Positions 46,277-57,329 of a stretch of 64,000 nt of DNA are shown here, in pieces. The stretch covers positions 2,170,001 through 2,234,000 of the forward strand of contig JAJFPB010000002.1 of NCBI GenBank assembly GCA_020881915.1, given 5' to 3'. The notes beneath the pieces were generated by a model. It saw nothing but the letters and a program-made list of their open reading frames with translations. It was not told where the DNA came from and did not search any database. This stretch comes from Paramyrothecium sp. XJ0827. Taxonomy: Eukaryota; Ascomycota; Sordariomycetes; Hypocreales; Stachybotryaceae. Position 1 is the stretch's first letter, and each line of letters begins with the position of its first letter. Both the position numbers and the translations under genes were made by a program.

Positions 46277-46704
46277 GGTGTGCTGTATCGAAGAGGAATT
46301 CAGAGTAAATGGGGGTATCTAGGTAGGTCTGCCAGGTTCCCAGTCGGGGAGTGCGCGGGGTGTTATTAAAGTCGAGGTTGAGGATGGGGGAGCTGGTTTG
46401 GAAACGAAGCCACGGAGCACGTACCCTTGACCTTACACGGATCGAGGCCTTGGGCGTTTCGGCTTCGGGGGTTGCCACGAGCTATGACGCTGGGGGTTGG
46501 CCTGAGCCACTCGCGCGGCGTCTCCCTGGGGCCGGGACCAGGTACCTATGAATGCTGCACCTCTGCCGATAAGCTGTGTCCCGATAAGACACTTTTCTGT
46601 GGCAGCTCACATCACGAACCAGTCGCTCGACTGTGGAATTACCACGAATTCCCACGCAACAACCTTGTATTACCTTTTTTACAACGAAGAAAACGTCACC
46701 AGCC
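46277..46704. promoter_or_regulatory. Divergent promoter (sec17 / amidotransferase subunit gene)
   Basis: A 428 bp spacer serves both start codons. It carries a perfect AGGTACCT palindrome at 46540-46547. No other motif stands out. Confidence 0.55.
46540..46547. repeat. AGGTACCT palindrome
   Basis: Copy in the sec17/amidotransferase-subunit divergent promoter, within CCAGGTACCTATG. Confidence 0.6.
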
Positions 46705-47271
46705 ATGACGTCTGCGATAAATATATGTCGCAATTGCCGCCAGGCTCTGCAGCAGATAGGCCAGCGCCGTGTCCCTTCCACCCAGCAGAGGCAATCATCC
46801 ACAAGCTCTTCGATCCAGGACATCCTATCCAAACCAACCTGGTCTGTCCGGTCGCTGCTAACGCCAACCTCCGAGGCCTCGACGGAGAAGATTACGCCTA
46901 CCCAGCTACACCACCTCCTCCGCCTCTCCGCCCTCCCGCTCCCCAAGTCCAAGGACGAAGAGGACTCCATGATCGCCACCCTGCAGAGCCAGCTGCAGTT
47001 CGTGCGCGCGGTGCAGCGGGTGGACACGACGGGCGTCGAGCCGCTCAGCGCCATCCGCGACGAGACAGAGCACGCCCTGCGCGAGAACACCATCGGGCTC
47101 GCGGAGCTCGGGGATGCGCTGGCCAAGGAGGTGCACGAGGGGTACTACAAGCGTCCGCGGAGGGTCAAGGAGAAGCTTTCACCCAACGAAGAGAAGTGGG
47201 ACGCCCTGGCGACGGCCTCCAGGAAGGCGGGCAAGTACTTTGTGGTTGAGAGCGGGAAGAAGCAGGACTAA
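46705..47271 (+). CDS. Gta3/GatF-like subunit of mitochondrial glutamyl-tRNA(Gln) amidotransferase
   Basis: A single exon of 188 residues. Residues 1-45 are Arg/Gln/Ser-rich without acidic residues (MTSAINICRNCRQALQQIGQ), a mitochondrial presequence. The body has TPTQLHHLLRLSALPLP, then SMIATLQSQLQFVRAVQRVD followed by TTGVEPLSAIRDE, which is the GatC-like pattern (LARLALP, a helix, then GVEPL). The C-terminal GKYFVVESGK resembles the fungal Gta3 subfamily. The GatCAB/GatFAB complex turns misacylated Glu-tRNA(Gln) into Gln-tRNA(Gln) in mitochondria. I use the ATG at 46705; upstream in-frame codons from 46633 would hide the presequence. Confidence 0.85.
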   Translation: MTSAINICRNCRQALQQIGQRRVPSTQQRQSSTSSSIQDILSKPTWSVRSLLTPTSEASTEKITPTQLHHLLRLSALPLPKSKDEEDSMIATLQSQLQFVRAVQRVDTTGVEPLSAIRDETEHALRENTIGLAELGDALAKEVHEGYYKRPRRVKEKLSPNEEKWDALATASRKAGKYFVVESGKKQD

Positions 47272-47547
47272 GGTCCCTGAGGCGGAAGATTTGACCCTTC
47301 CCCGTGGAAAGGGCGGTGGTCTCTTGTAAATACTTTTGTTGATACCCAACTGTCACCATGCAGTACGAAATTCATTATATCCTGGTTCATTAATTCATAC
47401 TAAACTCGCTTGCTTGCAAAGTGAAGTCGGGGAACATGTCTACAGCTCCTAGCGCGCAGCATCTAAGCCCTTCTCTCTTTGGCATTCAAAAGAAAAGAAC
47501 ATCAGCCAGCCAGCCCTCCAATCGGGGGGCTTCGTCAAAGTCTGGAC

Positions 47548-48082
47548 CTATGACTTCGCGGGACCAGACTTGTCTTGAGGTTTCGGCTTCGGTACCTTCT
47601 CGTAGGCATTTGGACTCGGCGCTCGCTTCTGCTTCCTGTTCCCTTCGGGCCTGCGGCCGTGTCTATGCCCATGCGAGTGCCCGCAGGCGTGCTCTTTGTC
47701 GCCTCCGTGGCCCTTGTGGCCCGCGTCAGAGTCCGAGTCTGAGTCGCTCGACTCCGAGGATGACTCGTCGCTCGATTCGCCAACAGCCTTCGGTCTGTGG
47801 TATATGCAGCAGACTGGATACAGGGTCAGCGCTGGAAAGGTCCCGGTATTGGTAGACTGGCGACTCACCCTTGGAGCTCTTGCGCCCCAGGCCCTCGTTG
47901 TCTACGACGTCCTCTGCCCACTGAACAGACCGGCCGTTCGTGGTGTGGCGCCCCCGCAGGCGCAGAGTCCTCGGTGCTTGGGATGTGTCCTGTCCCGCCG
48001 AAATGGTCTGGGTCGTTGTTTGAGTGGCGGCTGCGGGTGCGGGCGAGGGCGCTGCGCGCGTTTGCTGCTGCCGTTGCGACAT
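47548..48082 (-). CDS. ypi1: Type 1 protein phosphatase regulator Ypi1
   Basis: Two exons on the minus strand, 48082-47869 and 47813-47548, give 159 residues. The start MSQRQQQTRAAP, TLRLRGRH and SVQWAEDVVDNEGLGRKSSK followed by VCCIYHRPKAVGESSDESSS form the full Ypi1/inhibitor-3 signature, with the PP1-docking VQW segment. The tail is an acidic Ser/Asp run and then a His/Gly/Lys-rich stretch (CGHSHGHRHGRRPEG), as in other filamentous fungi. Ypi1 binds PP1 (Glc7) and, with Sds22, controls its nuclear activity. The intron splits the signature cleanly in phase 1. It is convergent with the amidotransferase-subunit gene. Confidence 0.93.
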
Positions 48083-48917
48083 GGTGAAAATATTGTTACA
48101 AGAATAGACTCACGTTTCCCGGTCTGTTTGACTTTGGGAACGGCTGCAGTGTTTGTTTCTCTTAGAGGCCTGGTAGAATATTGCCAATTCAGCGGGCGTG
48201 GTTCAGTGCTTTGTCAGAGGCAGATAGTTTTACCGTACGACGTGGGGTGGAAAATGCCGACGTCAGAGTCGACCACAAAATACTGTGCCTTACTGTATGC
48301 AGGATTGATTGGTGGCGGGGCAAATCGAACTTGTTGACCCCACGTTCGCGTGCCTGTAGATTCTTTCCCTTGCCGTATGCCTCTGGAATGAGTTGGGACT
48401 TGGATGCTTTGCCATGGGCGCCATCTTTCTTTCCTCGCACTTTATACATTCCTTCATTGGCTAGTCCTAGTCATGGTGTAATAGAAGGTTTACCGTGTTC
48501 CCTTATGATGTGTCATTTTCACTATAGTTCAACGGACAGATGATTTGTGGAAATTCTTCCTTGTCGAGACATGCGTTACAACCGGAAGACCGAGAAGCTA
48601 ATGCCAAGACATTCCAATCCGAGCATTGTGTTCCCGAAAGTCCTAGAGAGCATGCAGAAATTCTACCAATCCTTTTCTCAATATTACGACGGTAGTGTAT
48701 GTAAGTGAACCATACTCAGTGAATACGCGTTCCATGATCCTAGGCTACAGGGTAGTCACATAGTGGAAGGTCGTGACGGGATCGAGATTATCAATAATAA
48801 GAGCTACTTCTTTCCTAATCTACATACGATATACAATACTATACAATTAAAGCCCGCACATAGTGTACACAAACCAACTATAGTACAGAATTATACACAG
48901 TAGCCAACGACCACACT
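48083..48917. other. Intergenic spacer
   Basis: Promoter of ypi1 at the left end; the right end (about 48640-48900) is AT-rich and is the 3' flank of the GTPase gene. No gene seen. Confidence 0.6.
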
Positions 48918-51107
48918 TTAGTTAGCCGCGCTGGGCGCTGTACCAGCCCGCTTCTCCAGCTTGGCATGCTTCTTAGCCCCCTTCATGCTCTTCCTCGGCC
49001 GGCTCTTCTTGTGCTTAGCCTTCACCAGGCGCTTGTTGTTCAAGTATCCATTGATCGGTTGCCGGGTGCCTATGAATCGACCCTCGGGTGTGAAAACGTC
49101 GACGAGAGGCCAGTCGGGCTCGGTCAATGTTGACGCGTCCACTGCGGCCTTTGACGCTTTCGCCTTGGGCCCAGAGCGCGATTTGTCGGCCCCGGCATCT
49201 CTTCTCTGGGACATCATCGCTTCGAAGGGATCGTCAGAAACTTCCGGCGTCTGCTCCTTCTCCGGAACCGCCTTGACAGCCGAGGATAGCTCAAGATCCC
49301 TCGCGCGAACTTGAGCGACAATCTCAACATATCCCACTCCCTCAATAAGTATGTCCAAGGAGAGGACGCGGAAGGGAAGGCGCTCGACCTGCAGGCCTAC
49401 CGCGTTTTTGCGGGTCAGCGGCCCGGCCCTTTGCTTCGTAACATCATAGCGCAGCTCGAAAGTCCCCGCCAGCTTCATCTTGTCGCCAATTCCCGGTGAA
49501 GTGATGTTGTTTACAGCCGAAGTGCTCCGTGCCTGCTCCTGGAACCCGATCGCCTTTTCTGTGCTGGTGAGATGGTCCTCCAAAGGGGTGAAGTTATACA
49601 TGAGGAAAACGAGGTCGGGTGTCCGAGGTGTAATGCGAATCAAGCCGCCTCCCAAGAGCAGCGACTTCCCAGGCTTTACTGAGATCTGCTCAGGAATAAT
49701 CCTCTTCTTCATGATCAAAGACTGACGATGCTCCGGCTCCACAAACGTCTCCAAATCGCTTCTTGCCAACCCAGGCAGATCAATCAGCTCGCCCTTGCCC
49801 TTTCCAAAAGGGACTCGGATAGGAGACGCTGTTGTTCCAGGAAGCGAGGAGACCACAGGCATCTCTGGGTAGTCGGTGGCTCGTTGGGCAGGCGGGAGAA
49901 GGTCTCCAATATCCATCTTCGGCTCCTCCACTGCGACGGTGGCTTCCTTCGGCGAAGCTAATGTTGACCCCTTCACATCCCCTACTCTCCCCTTGGGGAA
50001 AACGGTTGCAAAGAGCTGACTCTTCCCGACATTGACCTTGCCGACCATCCATCCAGCGCCACCACGCGCCCAGATGTCTTCCTGCACCTCCTTCGTCCAC
50101 CAGCCGCGCCTCGCACTGACGCACCTGACGCTGCCCAGGCGTACACGTCCTCCCACACGACCAAGCGCCTCACGCAGCACCTCTCGTAGATACGGCATCA
50201 TCGAATCCACCATCTCCTTGGTGGGACCGAGCAGGTCACTGCGGGTGATGATGAAGCTCATTTCGAATTGCCGGTCGTTCTGGAACTTCCCCGAACGGGA
50301 ACGCCTGTTGCGTGTTCGCAGGGGGATGTCGCCGAGGAGGACGTGAAGTCGGGGGACCAGCGACATTGGAAAGTCGGCTGCGTCTATCACATGGTAGATA
50401 TGGTTATACTTGTACGGTGACTCTTCTATGGTTTCGCGAAGGGACTCGACGGTCGGATGGTACATAGGCACCTCAACAGCAGCGCCCACAGTGTTTGAGT
50501 GTATCAAATGGTGGCACCGATCGCAGACAGGGGGTTTCTGGAGTGCAACATCTGCCACTAGTGCTGTCAGCAATTGCCTTTACGGAACAGTGTCAAAAAG
50601 CATACCTTCATTCAGGGTCTCGAGCGAAGATTCATCGGAGACGAGTTCCTCAGGCTTCAAACCCAGCGCCTCAAGCTTCGTAGAGTCCAACTGCTTCAAA
50701 GACTCCAACACGACCCTGTCCTCCTCGGTTGCGCGTCTTGCCTCAGGCTCCTTTGGATAAAGCCAGGCCTTGACTCTCTTACTAGTTGTCGTGAAGTAAC
50801 CGAGTTGATCGGGCTCGCCAGTCTGTGAAAAGGCACCACAACCACTGCATGTCAATGGAAGGTTCCGGGCAGGAGAAGCGCGCGCAGGAACCGAGGGCGC
50901 TGGCGCGAGAGCTGCTGCTGAAGCTTCATCGCTGGCAGCGGCGTTGGTGTGGTTGTGACGGCAGGGAGCTTGCAGGATGCGCCGCGGCGCTCCACGAATA
51001 GGATATGAGGCTGCTGGACATAAAAATACGGGGAGACCTGCTGGAGATGACACCTCGCTCATTCGCAAAGCTCGGCTGAGCCAGCGACCTGTCAGGGCAC
51101 GATGCAT
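48918..51107 (-). CDS. YqeH-type circularly permuted GTPase, mitochondrial (Gep3/Mtg3)
   Basis: Two exons on the minus strand, 51107-50606 and 50557-48918, joined in phase 1, give 713 residues. An Arg-rich leader precedes a zinc-binding unit made of CSGCGAF (87-93) and CDRCHHLIH (179-187), as in bacterial YqeH. The G motifs occur in permuted order: G4 TRSD at 272-275, G5-like SARR, then G1 GKVNVGKS at 340-347, G2 PGTT and G3 DLPG at 427-430. The C-terminus is strongly basic and probably binds rRNA. Yeast Gep3/Mtg3 and YqeH/RbgA relatives help assemble the small ribosomal subunit, here in mitochondria. It shares a 320 bp promoter with a mitoribosomal protein gene. A longer N-terminus in frame from 51275 exists but looks less like a leader. 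Confidence 0.9.
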
Positions 51108-51427
51108 TGCTGCGTTGATCTCTGCAACCCGTGGAATCTCGGTGTTACAAAACTTCTGAAGCTCTTTACACGTCCCGAAAATTTCCAGGATAAGGAACGT
51201 TATCGCGTGCCACGCCCCACCTACGCTGTAGGATAAGCTAAAGTACCCCGTTAGACCGGCTTGACAGGGGACCAAAGTTAGGTACCTTCGAATTGTAGGA
51301 CCCCATGCCTTCGGATGATTAGCCGGACCGTATCATCCGGGACGCGATTGATTTCTCAGGTACCGATTTGCAACTTTTCGAAGTCCCCCAGTGAGCGTGC
51401 CTTATATCGAGGCATCGAACCGCCGAG
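51108..51427. promoter_or_regulatory. Bidirectional promoter of two mitoribosome genes
   Basis: This 320 bp spacer lies between the divergent start codons of the Gep3/Mtg3 GTPase and the Mrp49-like ribosomal protein. It contains AGGTACCT at 51280-51287 and CAGGTACCG near 51357, suggesting shared control. Confidence 0.55.
51280..51287. repeat. AGGTACCT palindrome
   Basis: Copy near the midpoint of the GTPase/mL61 divergent promoter, within TTAGGTACCTTCG. Confidence 0.6.
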
Positions 51428-52222
51428 ATGAGGTCCCTAGGAGAGCGGTTAAATAAGCTTCGGCTGGTAAGTCGTCTCAATGGTTGATTCACATGGCAGT
51501 TGGTCCTTTTGCTAACCCGTTCTGCAGAAGGTAAGGCGATCCCATCCAGACGACTCCAAGCGAGCCCTTCTCACCCGCCTCGTCAACAGCTTATGAACTT
51601 GAAATGCGGTCCCGGCGCAGCCATCTTGCCCGCTGAGGTGACCAGGATACACATGGACTTCGCAACCCAGATTGGAGCGGGCCATGTTGGAGCCAAGTAT
51701 GTCTTTGATCGTTGCGCATTGGTGCCGGAGATCTCGTCTAAACTAAGCTTGCTCCATAGGAAATTTTGGCGCGAGCAACTTCCACGACTGAAATACCATA
51801 ACCCTGCCATTCCCATGATCGTGAACCGACACTCCCAGCGGGACAAGGCCCCCGTTATGTCAGTCTACCTACGAAAATCCGATGCAGCCGCCACATCTGC
51901 CGATACCACCACCATCCAACCTGCATCCTCGCGAAGCAACTTGTCCCAGGCTCAAGCTCCTGGGCCCCACGAACGCGTGGTCCGCATCGACATGAAGGAT
52001 AAGCACTCGTCACACATCCTAGAATACTTCCTTGCGGAGACGGGAGCTGTGGTTCTGGAGCCAACTAAAGAGGAGATCCAGGAGATGCAGGCCCTCGAAG
52101 CATTCAAGAGGGAGGCGGTCATGGATCGGGAGCGTGTGAGGTTGTTATTGGCGGAGAAGAAGAAGGAGCAGGACATGTTGAAGAGAGCCAGAGCCGCTGG
52201 CGGAGGGGGAGATGGCGAATAA
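51428..52222 (+). CDS. Mitochondrial large-subunit ribosomal protein of the Mrp49 (mL61) / L51-S25-CI-B8 family
   Basis: Best model: four exons, 51428-51466, 51528-51530, 51590-51696 and 51760-52222, giving 203 residues. The start MRSLGERLNKLRL joins to LMNLKCGPGAAILPAEVTRI and HMDFATQIGAGHVGAKKFWR, then QLPRLKYHNPAIPMIVNR. That is the thioredoxin-like L51/S25/CI-B8 fold as found in fungal Mrp49. A Ser/Thr-rich linker, a helix and a charged Glu/Lys/Arg coiled tail follow. The second exon would be just AAG. It sits between a strong acceptor (GCTAAC branch site, then CTGCAG) and a strong GTAAGG donor, making two introns of 61 and 59 nt. The simpler alternative is one 123 nt intron, which drops one lysine. 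The last intron (63 nt) is in-frame and stop-free, but splicing is needed to restore GAKKFWRE. Confidence 0.85.
51528..51530 (+). other. Candidate 3-nt microexon (AAG) of the mL61-like gene
   Basis: The context is TTTTGCTAACCCGTTCTGCAG, then AAG, then GTAAGGCG. Reading on from the AAG without a second splice reaches TGA after 22 codons, so a donor is required here if the first acceptor is used. It encodes one Lys at residue 14. Confidence 0.6.
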
Positions 52223-52393
52223 AGCACAAATGGAGACCTGTACAATATCTCTGTAACAACACGCCACCACCTATATATGGCGTTGTAATATCAGCTATGA
52301 GTAACTCATGAGGGCAAATGCAAGCCCAAACATACACACGCGCCGTAACTCCAGTCGCATACTCTACGCCATTCCAGTTCTGCCAGGCAAATG

Positions 52394-55300
52394 CTACTTT
52401 AAGCCAAATCCTTCGCTTTCCCGCACCGCCCTCCAAAGCATCGCCTCTAGCTTCCGCCTAGAATTGTATCGCCAGAGTGACAATAAGTTGAAGCATGTTC
52501 TCGCGATTGGGTATCTATCGCAGTCATCGCCAAGGCATGACAGTTTGATATGCAGAGTGGTAGCTCCAGTCGCAGGAATCCGGTCGCTGCCTGTGATGAA
52601 GAGGAGCATCTTGCGTTGATCGTTTGGCGTCGCTTGTTGAAAACTATCCCAGAACCAGTCAATGACCGGCTCCGTCCCGTCTGGCTTTCGCGTTGACCAG
52701 CCGTCATAGTCTGCAACAAACCGCAATGAAGCAATATCCAGAGGCTCGTCTGAACCTCTTACCAGAAGTTCAATTTCCTCAGGTCTAAACAACGAGAAGG
52801 CATTACCTCCGCACACAGTATAGAAACCTCGCTTGAATGGCTCAAACTGACGTGTTACGGACGTGTCCAGTATGTGTCGAACGTACAGGTCGACGTACTC
52901 TCGTCGATTGCTGTTGGTTACAGGCTTCCGCTCACCATTAGGACAAAGGGGTATCTGAACCGTTGTACCGTACTTGGCGTTTTCGACTACAAAATCAAGA
53001 CAGAACGTCGTTTCCACATCTCCATCAAACTCTAACAGCTGTCTGAGACCGCGTGCTAAACGAGGTTGATATTCAGCCAAGTCTTCCAGAGTGTATTTCA
53101 GAGCTGGCTTTGGATATGCAGAGACGCTGGCACCGTGAGTGGGAGCTGAGGCAAGAAGTTTTCGAAATGCAACCGGCGGAAGAGCAACGTCCAGAATAGT
53201 TGAGTTGTATATCGCCAAACCCATAACGACGCCGACCAAGAAAAATTGGTCTGATGTTTCGAATGAGTTTGGGTTAAAGTAGCAAAACTGTGAGTCTTCA
53301 TCGTAAACAAACATGCCTGTCGTGTGGTTAATGATGCGAACGCATGTTGCAGGCCACTGTATCATACATACCATGATCTGGATTGAATACTTCTCTGACC
53401 AGAAGCAGGAACCATTCTTTTCGCAGGCCGCCGGCGTCGATACCCTCCTCTCCTTTGAAAGCTATTCGAAGACGCTTTTTAACATCTTCACCTCCACTAC
53501 CTATAACTTCGCTCACAGCCGTCAAGCTGTCCTCGACCAAACAATCGCGCCGAACGGTCAGCGACAGAAATTGGGTCGTGTTCTTCTGATTCATGATGCT
53601 CTCAAACCAAGCGTCACGAGCTTTCATCTGCATTTGCCTCCGCGCATCGTGCTCTAGAACCTGTGTTTTGGCCCATATGCTCAGCAGGAATGGATATTGA
53701 CAGAAGCTGAAACAATTTCTCTTTGATTCCCAAGCCTCAAAATCGGCGACGAGGTCAACATTATCAATCATGGAGTTGTAAAAATCACTTGTCGGAAGGA
53801 GTTGTCCAGAAGTATGTGCCCCATCCCGAAGGGCATTAATCTTCGTTTCATTGGGGCCGTCAACCCCTTCATCACTTCGGCGGCTGCTGCTGAGGTTGTT
53901 CGCAGCAAACAGGAGCGCCAACACACGGCAAGCAGCCTTGACTTGCCAATCATCCATGTAGGTACTCCTTTTAGCCTGTTCTTTTGGTTTTTTCGCCGAG
54001 CTTGATGTTCCAATTTCTTCATAAAGATAGGCTCCAGAGCGGCCTGTTTGCATTTGCGGAATGAGGCCTGCTGTAATGTCGACAGGTGCATCTTGTTGCT
54101 TCTTGTCATTTTGTCGCAGCATTCTGTAGGAGAGGAAACCAGACACCAGGTCCTTTATTCGAATAAAGCGGGAAACGTGAAATCTTGCGACCCAGCTTAT
54201 GATATAATTATGACTCTCAACGGACAAGTTGGAAAGAAGGCCAACGATGCGCTTGACCAACCCAGTATGCTGGCCGGACAGGATACCAGAAATCGGCAGT
54301 CCATTCGTGTTGGGGGATTCTCTTAAATGCTGTCGAGGTGGCGAGCCTGACTGGATGAAACCCCGGAATGGCTTGAAACCGGCATGCAAAAGTGGATTGT
54401 CCATGAAAATTAACAGGAATCGAATGTCTCCAGGATCTGAAATTGAACGACCAGGTCGCTTCAATAATATCTCAGTCGATTTGAGAAGAATCTTATGCAC
54501 GTGTTCCTGGGCAAGTAGGACATCTCTTTCCAAAACCTCGAGGGAGCGTTCCGTCAGACGGGGAAAACATGGGTCCTGAACCATGTCTTCATAGACACTA
54601 AGCCAGCCCTCGCCACTGTTTATAACGGCCAGATACCAATCTTCTAGCTCCTTCCAGTTGATTTGTGACGGTCTCGTTGGAGCTGACGTTGGCGAGGTGT
54701 TCTCCGTGGAATTTGCGGGCGACTTGGGCGGCACGACTGAATTCTGGCCCCCAGTCCACCAAGTCCCGTTCTCTGCGAAATCGCCTAGGAGCAGCATCCT
54801 TGGATCAAGACTACAGACTGCCTGCTCAACGGGAGTTTCTACTTTAACGGTTTCACGTGGGCGTGAAGCCATTACCTCCCGGGGAGAAATGGGGTTCCGG
54901 GAGATCGAGCCACTCCTTTGTCTTGAATACGTGCGGGGAGGGTTCACGGCGAATGAATGATTGATACCGTCGAAATGACCGAAACAATCAACAATGTAGT
55001 CTTCAAGCTGCTTGAATACCCTCTTAGGGTCGTCGTCGTTAGCAGATGATGAGTCTTGACGGCGTGGTTGGGGTATGTCGTCTGTCGTTTGCAGATAGAG
55101 TCGTTCAGCATGAGAAGGTAACCTTGACCGTGGCGTATTCGAGCTTGTCCGGCCAGGAGGCTGATGGAGGGTGACTTCTGCACCAGGGATATTCTGTGGA
55201 CTAAGGCCTTGCGAGCCATGGTTTGCAGGATTGACAGGGCGTAGAGGTACCGAAGACCTATAGCCGTGGACACCAGCAGCACTGGAATGGTCGCGTCGAG

Positions 55301-56077
55301 GAGACGATTGCTCGAAAACTCCTAGAGGCCTATCACTAGATTGCGGAGAAGGGTGCGTGAGCCTCTTCGATATGCAGGTGCGAAGGCACTGCCGTACGAT
55401 GCGCTTGGTATGGTCCAGTGAAAGCGTGCGTCCTACAGAAGACTCACGGTGAGTATCGACAGGCTTACACTGAAGTGATGTATACACATACCTCTCGGAG
55501 GAGGAGCAGTTGGGGCCGATTCATAAGAATGAGGCGACCAGTCCCGGGTTGGGCCTACGCTGGGCTTTGTTGCCCTTGAGATTGGGACCAAATCATTGAT
55601 GGTCAAGCAAATGGTGCACTTGAAGACTTTCAGATCTCTAGGCCATCTCATCAAGGATGCGCAGGTCATGCAGTTGCCTGTTGCAAAGTCCTTACTTCCA
55701 GCTGGACCGCCGCGCCTGTGGGCCTGGGAGGTGGTTTGGTTCATCATCTGGACATCATTGCTTGCTGCGTCGAGCCTTGTGGCATGGCCCGCAGTGTAAT
55801 CCTGCCGTTTCTTGTTCCCGTTGGAGAGTGGCGGGAATGGATGGCTCATGGATCGAGAGTGTAGAGGACGACCGGATTTCTTGGGGCCCGGCAAGCTGTC
55901 AGATTCTGGCGAGCTTGAGACGGCATTAACGGGTCGCGTAGGCCTCGAAGGCGTGGGACGGTTCGAGATGAAGGGCGGCAGCTGTGGGACGATCGAGTTG
56001 AGGCGTGCGGGACGAGAGCGGTCGACGAGATCACGAGGAGACAAATCTTGTTCGGGGAAAGAAGGCAACGAACTCAT
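52394..56077 (-). CDS. HECT-type E3 ubiquitin ligase, Hul4-like
   Basis: Three exons on the minus strand, 56077-55492, 55432-53372 and 53316-52394, all phase 1, give 1189 residues. The N-terminal 200 residues are Pro/Ser-rich and end in a small Cys4-like finger (GNCMTCASLMRW, FKCTICLTIND). A long helical region precedes the HECT domain. That domain opens with LTVRRDCLVEDSL and IAFKGEEGIDAGGLRKEWF, crosses intron 2 at NPDHGMFVYDED, and contains FFLVGVVMGLAIYN. The catalytic cysteine is Cys1157 in IARTCFNLLSLWRY, with 32 residues after it. Overall layout and motifs fit fungal Hul4, whose yeast member works in quality control with the TRAMP complex. Substrates here are unknown. The start is the ATG of MSSLPSFPEQ; an upstream GTG is not needed. 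Confidence 0.92.
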
Positions 56078-56771
56078 GTCCACCCATAGGTCGAGGCGAT
56101 GGGAAAAACAGTCCTCGAGAACGGCGGCAGTAACAACCGAATGTCGTTGCCAGCAGCCGGCAAGGAAGCAAAGTGTATGTCAAGTGAGGACAAAGCTGTC
56201 AGGGTTTGTTTCGTTTTGGAATGAAACCACGAGCAAGCTGCTTCGGCTCGGCTCAGCACAGCAAAGACGGGCCAGTCGCAATCCTATACCCTCCCAAAGG
56301 GGACGAACTCAGGACTCTAGGGTCGAATACGGCGTGAGGACGGGAGGCTAAAAGCAAGGCCACCCGGAACGCCACAAAGGAAAAACGACGACACGGCGAA
56401 CGGGAGGAGCGACGAAGGACCTGGCTTTGTCGTTTTGTAAAGCTAGTGGGCCTCTTCACTTGAAGGACGGCAGCTATTAGGAGGAAACCTTGGACTGTGC
56501 AAGACACATGATCAAGGGTCATGGCAACTCCATGTGAAAAAAGGGAGCTTTGGATGAAAGAACCGCGCGTCGCTGCGCCGCCGCGTATGCGCCCGGCCGA
56601 CGGGCAGCAAAATCCGGCATTGGCATGACGTTTTGAGTCCGTCCGCGACTGCCCTGTCCAGTCGATAAGGCGCTACTACAGTGCCTCACCCGTGTCTACC
56701 TCACGGTACCAAGTGCCGAGCCAAAAAATGCGGTCCGCAAAATGAAAATCCAGGAAATAGTAGCTAATAAT

Positions 56772-56788
56772 AAACCTTTAAAAGGTTT
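56772..56788. repeat. Short perfect inverted repeat in AT-rich patch
   Basis: Two 8-bp arms, AAACCTTT and AAAGGTTT, are separated by one A. They could form a small hairpin in RNA; no terminator function is claimed. Confidence 0.6.
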
Positions 56789-57058
56789 CAAAATACCTAT
56801 TAAAATCACCAATTCTTGTTCTCCTCATTTTCAAGGACCTTTATTTTTGTATCATCTGTATAGAATCTATAAAACCCAGGTAGAAGTCGACGTGTAAAGT
56901 ACCTACCTTTGCTGAATTTTTTGTTTCTGCGGTACCTAAACATGCCGAGTCTACCCCTGGTCCCTCAGGGTATAGTGCCTGCGCCAAGAGCTCCCGATAC
57001 ATCGCTACCCTTGCACTGGCCGAAGTTACTCTCTGGGGCCCCAGGCTGCACTACCCAG

Positions 57059-57066
57059 AGGTACCT
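57059..57066. repeat. AGGTACCT palindrome
   Basis: Intergenic copy within CAGAGGTACCTTATC, between the HECT gene promoter and the truncated DUF3712 gene. Confidence 0.6.
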
Positions 57067-57329
57067 TATCTTGCCTTAGTTGACTCATAGATCGCTGCTA
57101 CAGGGCGCTGCGGTGAACAGGAATACAGCAGGGTAAGACGACAAAGAGATCTGATTGTTGCTATATAGTCTAGAGAAAGGCTTTGGTGATTTTCGGACTC
57201 GCACTTTGTGCAATAGCGAACACGTTATGATGGCTTTGCTTCTGTGAACAGATAGAAAGTCTATTTCGTGATGTACTGGTGAATCCCAGAGTCTATTCGT
57301 GCACGCTCTCTACCTTCCCTTCCCTTGCC

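Larger units (their letters stand above)
56078..57329. other. 1.25 kb intergenic region with AT-rich patch
   Basis: HECT-gene promoter on the left and DUF3712 3' flank on the right. Bases 56735-56940 are clearly AT-rich relative to the surroundings, with an inverted repeat AAACCTTT-A-AAAGGTTT at 56772-56788. AGGTACCT lies at 57059-57066 and a GGTACCTAAA word near 56932. No gene seen. Confidence 0.6.

Noticed and set aside
51395..51420. GGTTCGATGCC on the minus strand, resembling a tRNA B box
   Set aside because: The flanking bases do not form a T stem and no A box or acceptor stem is present.
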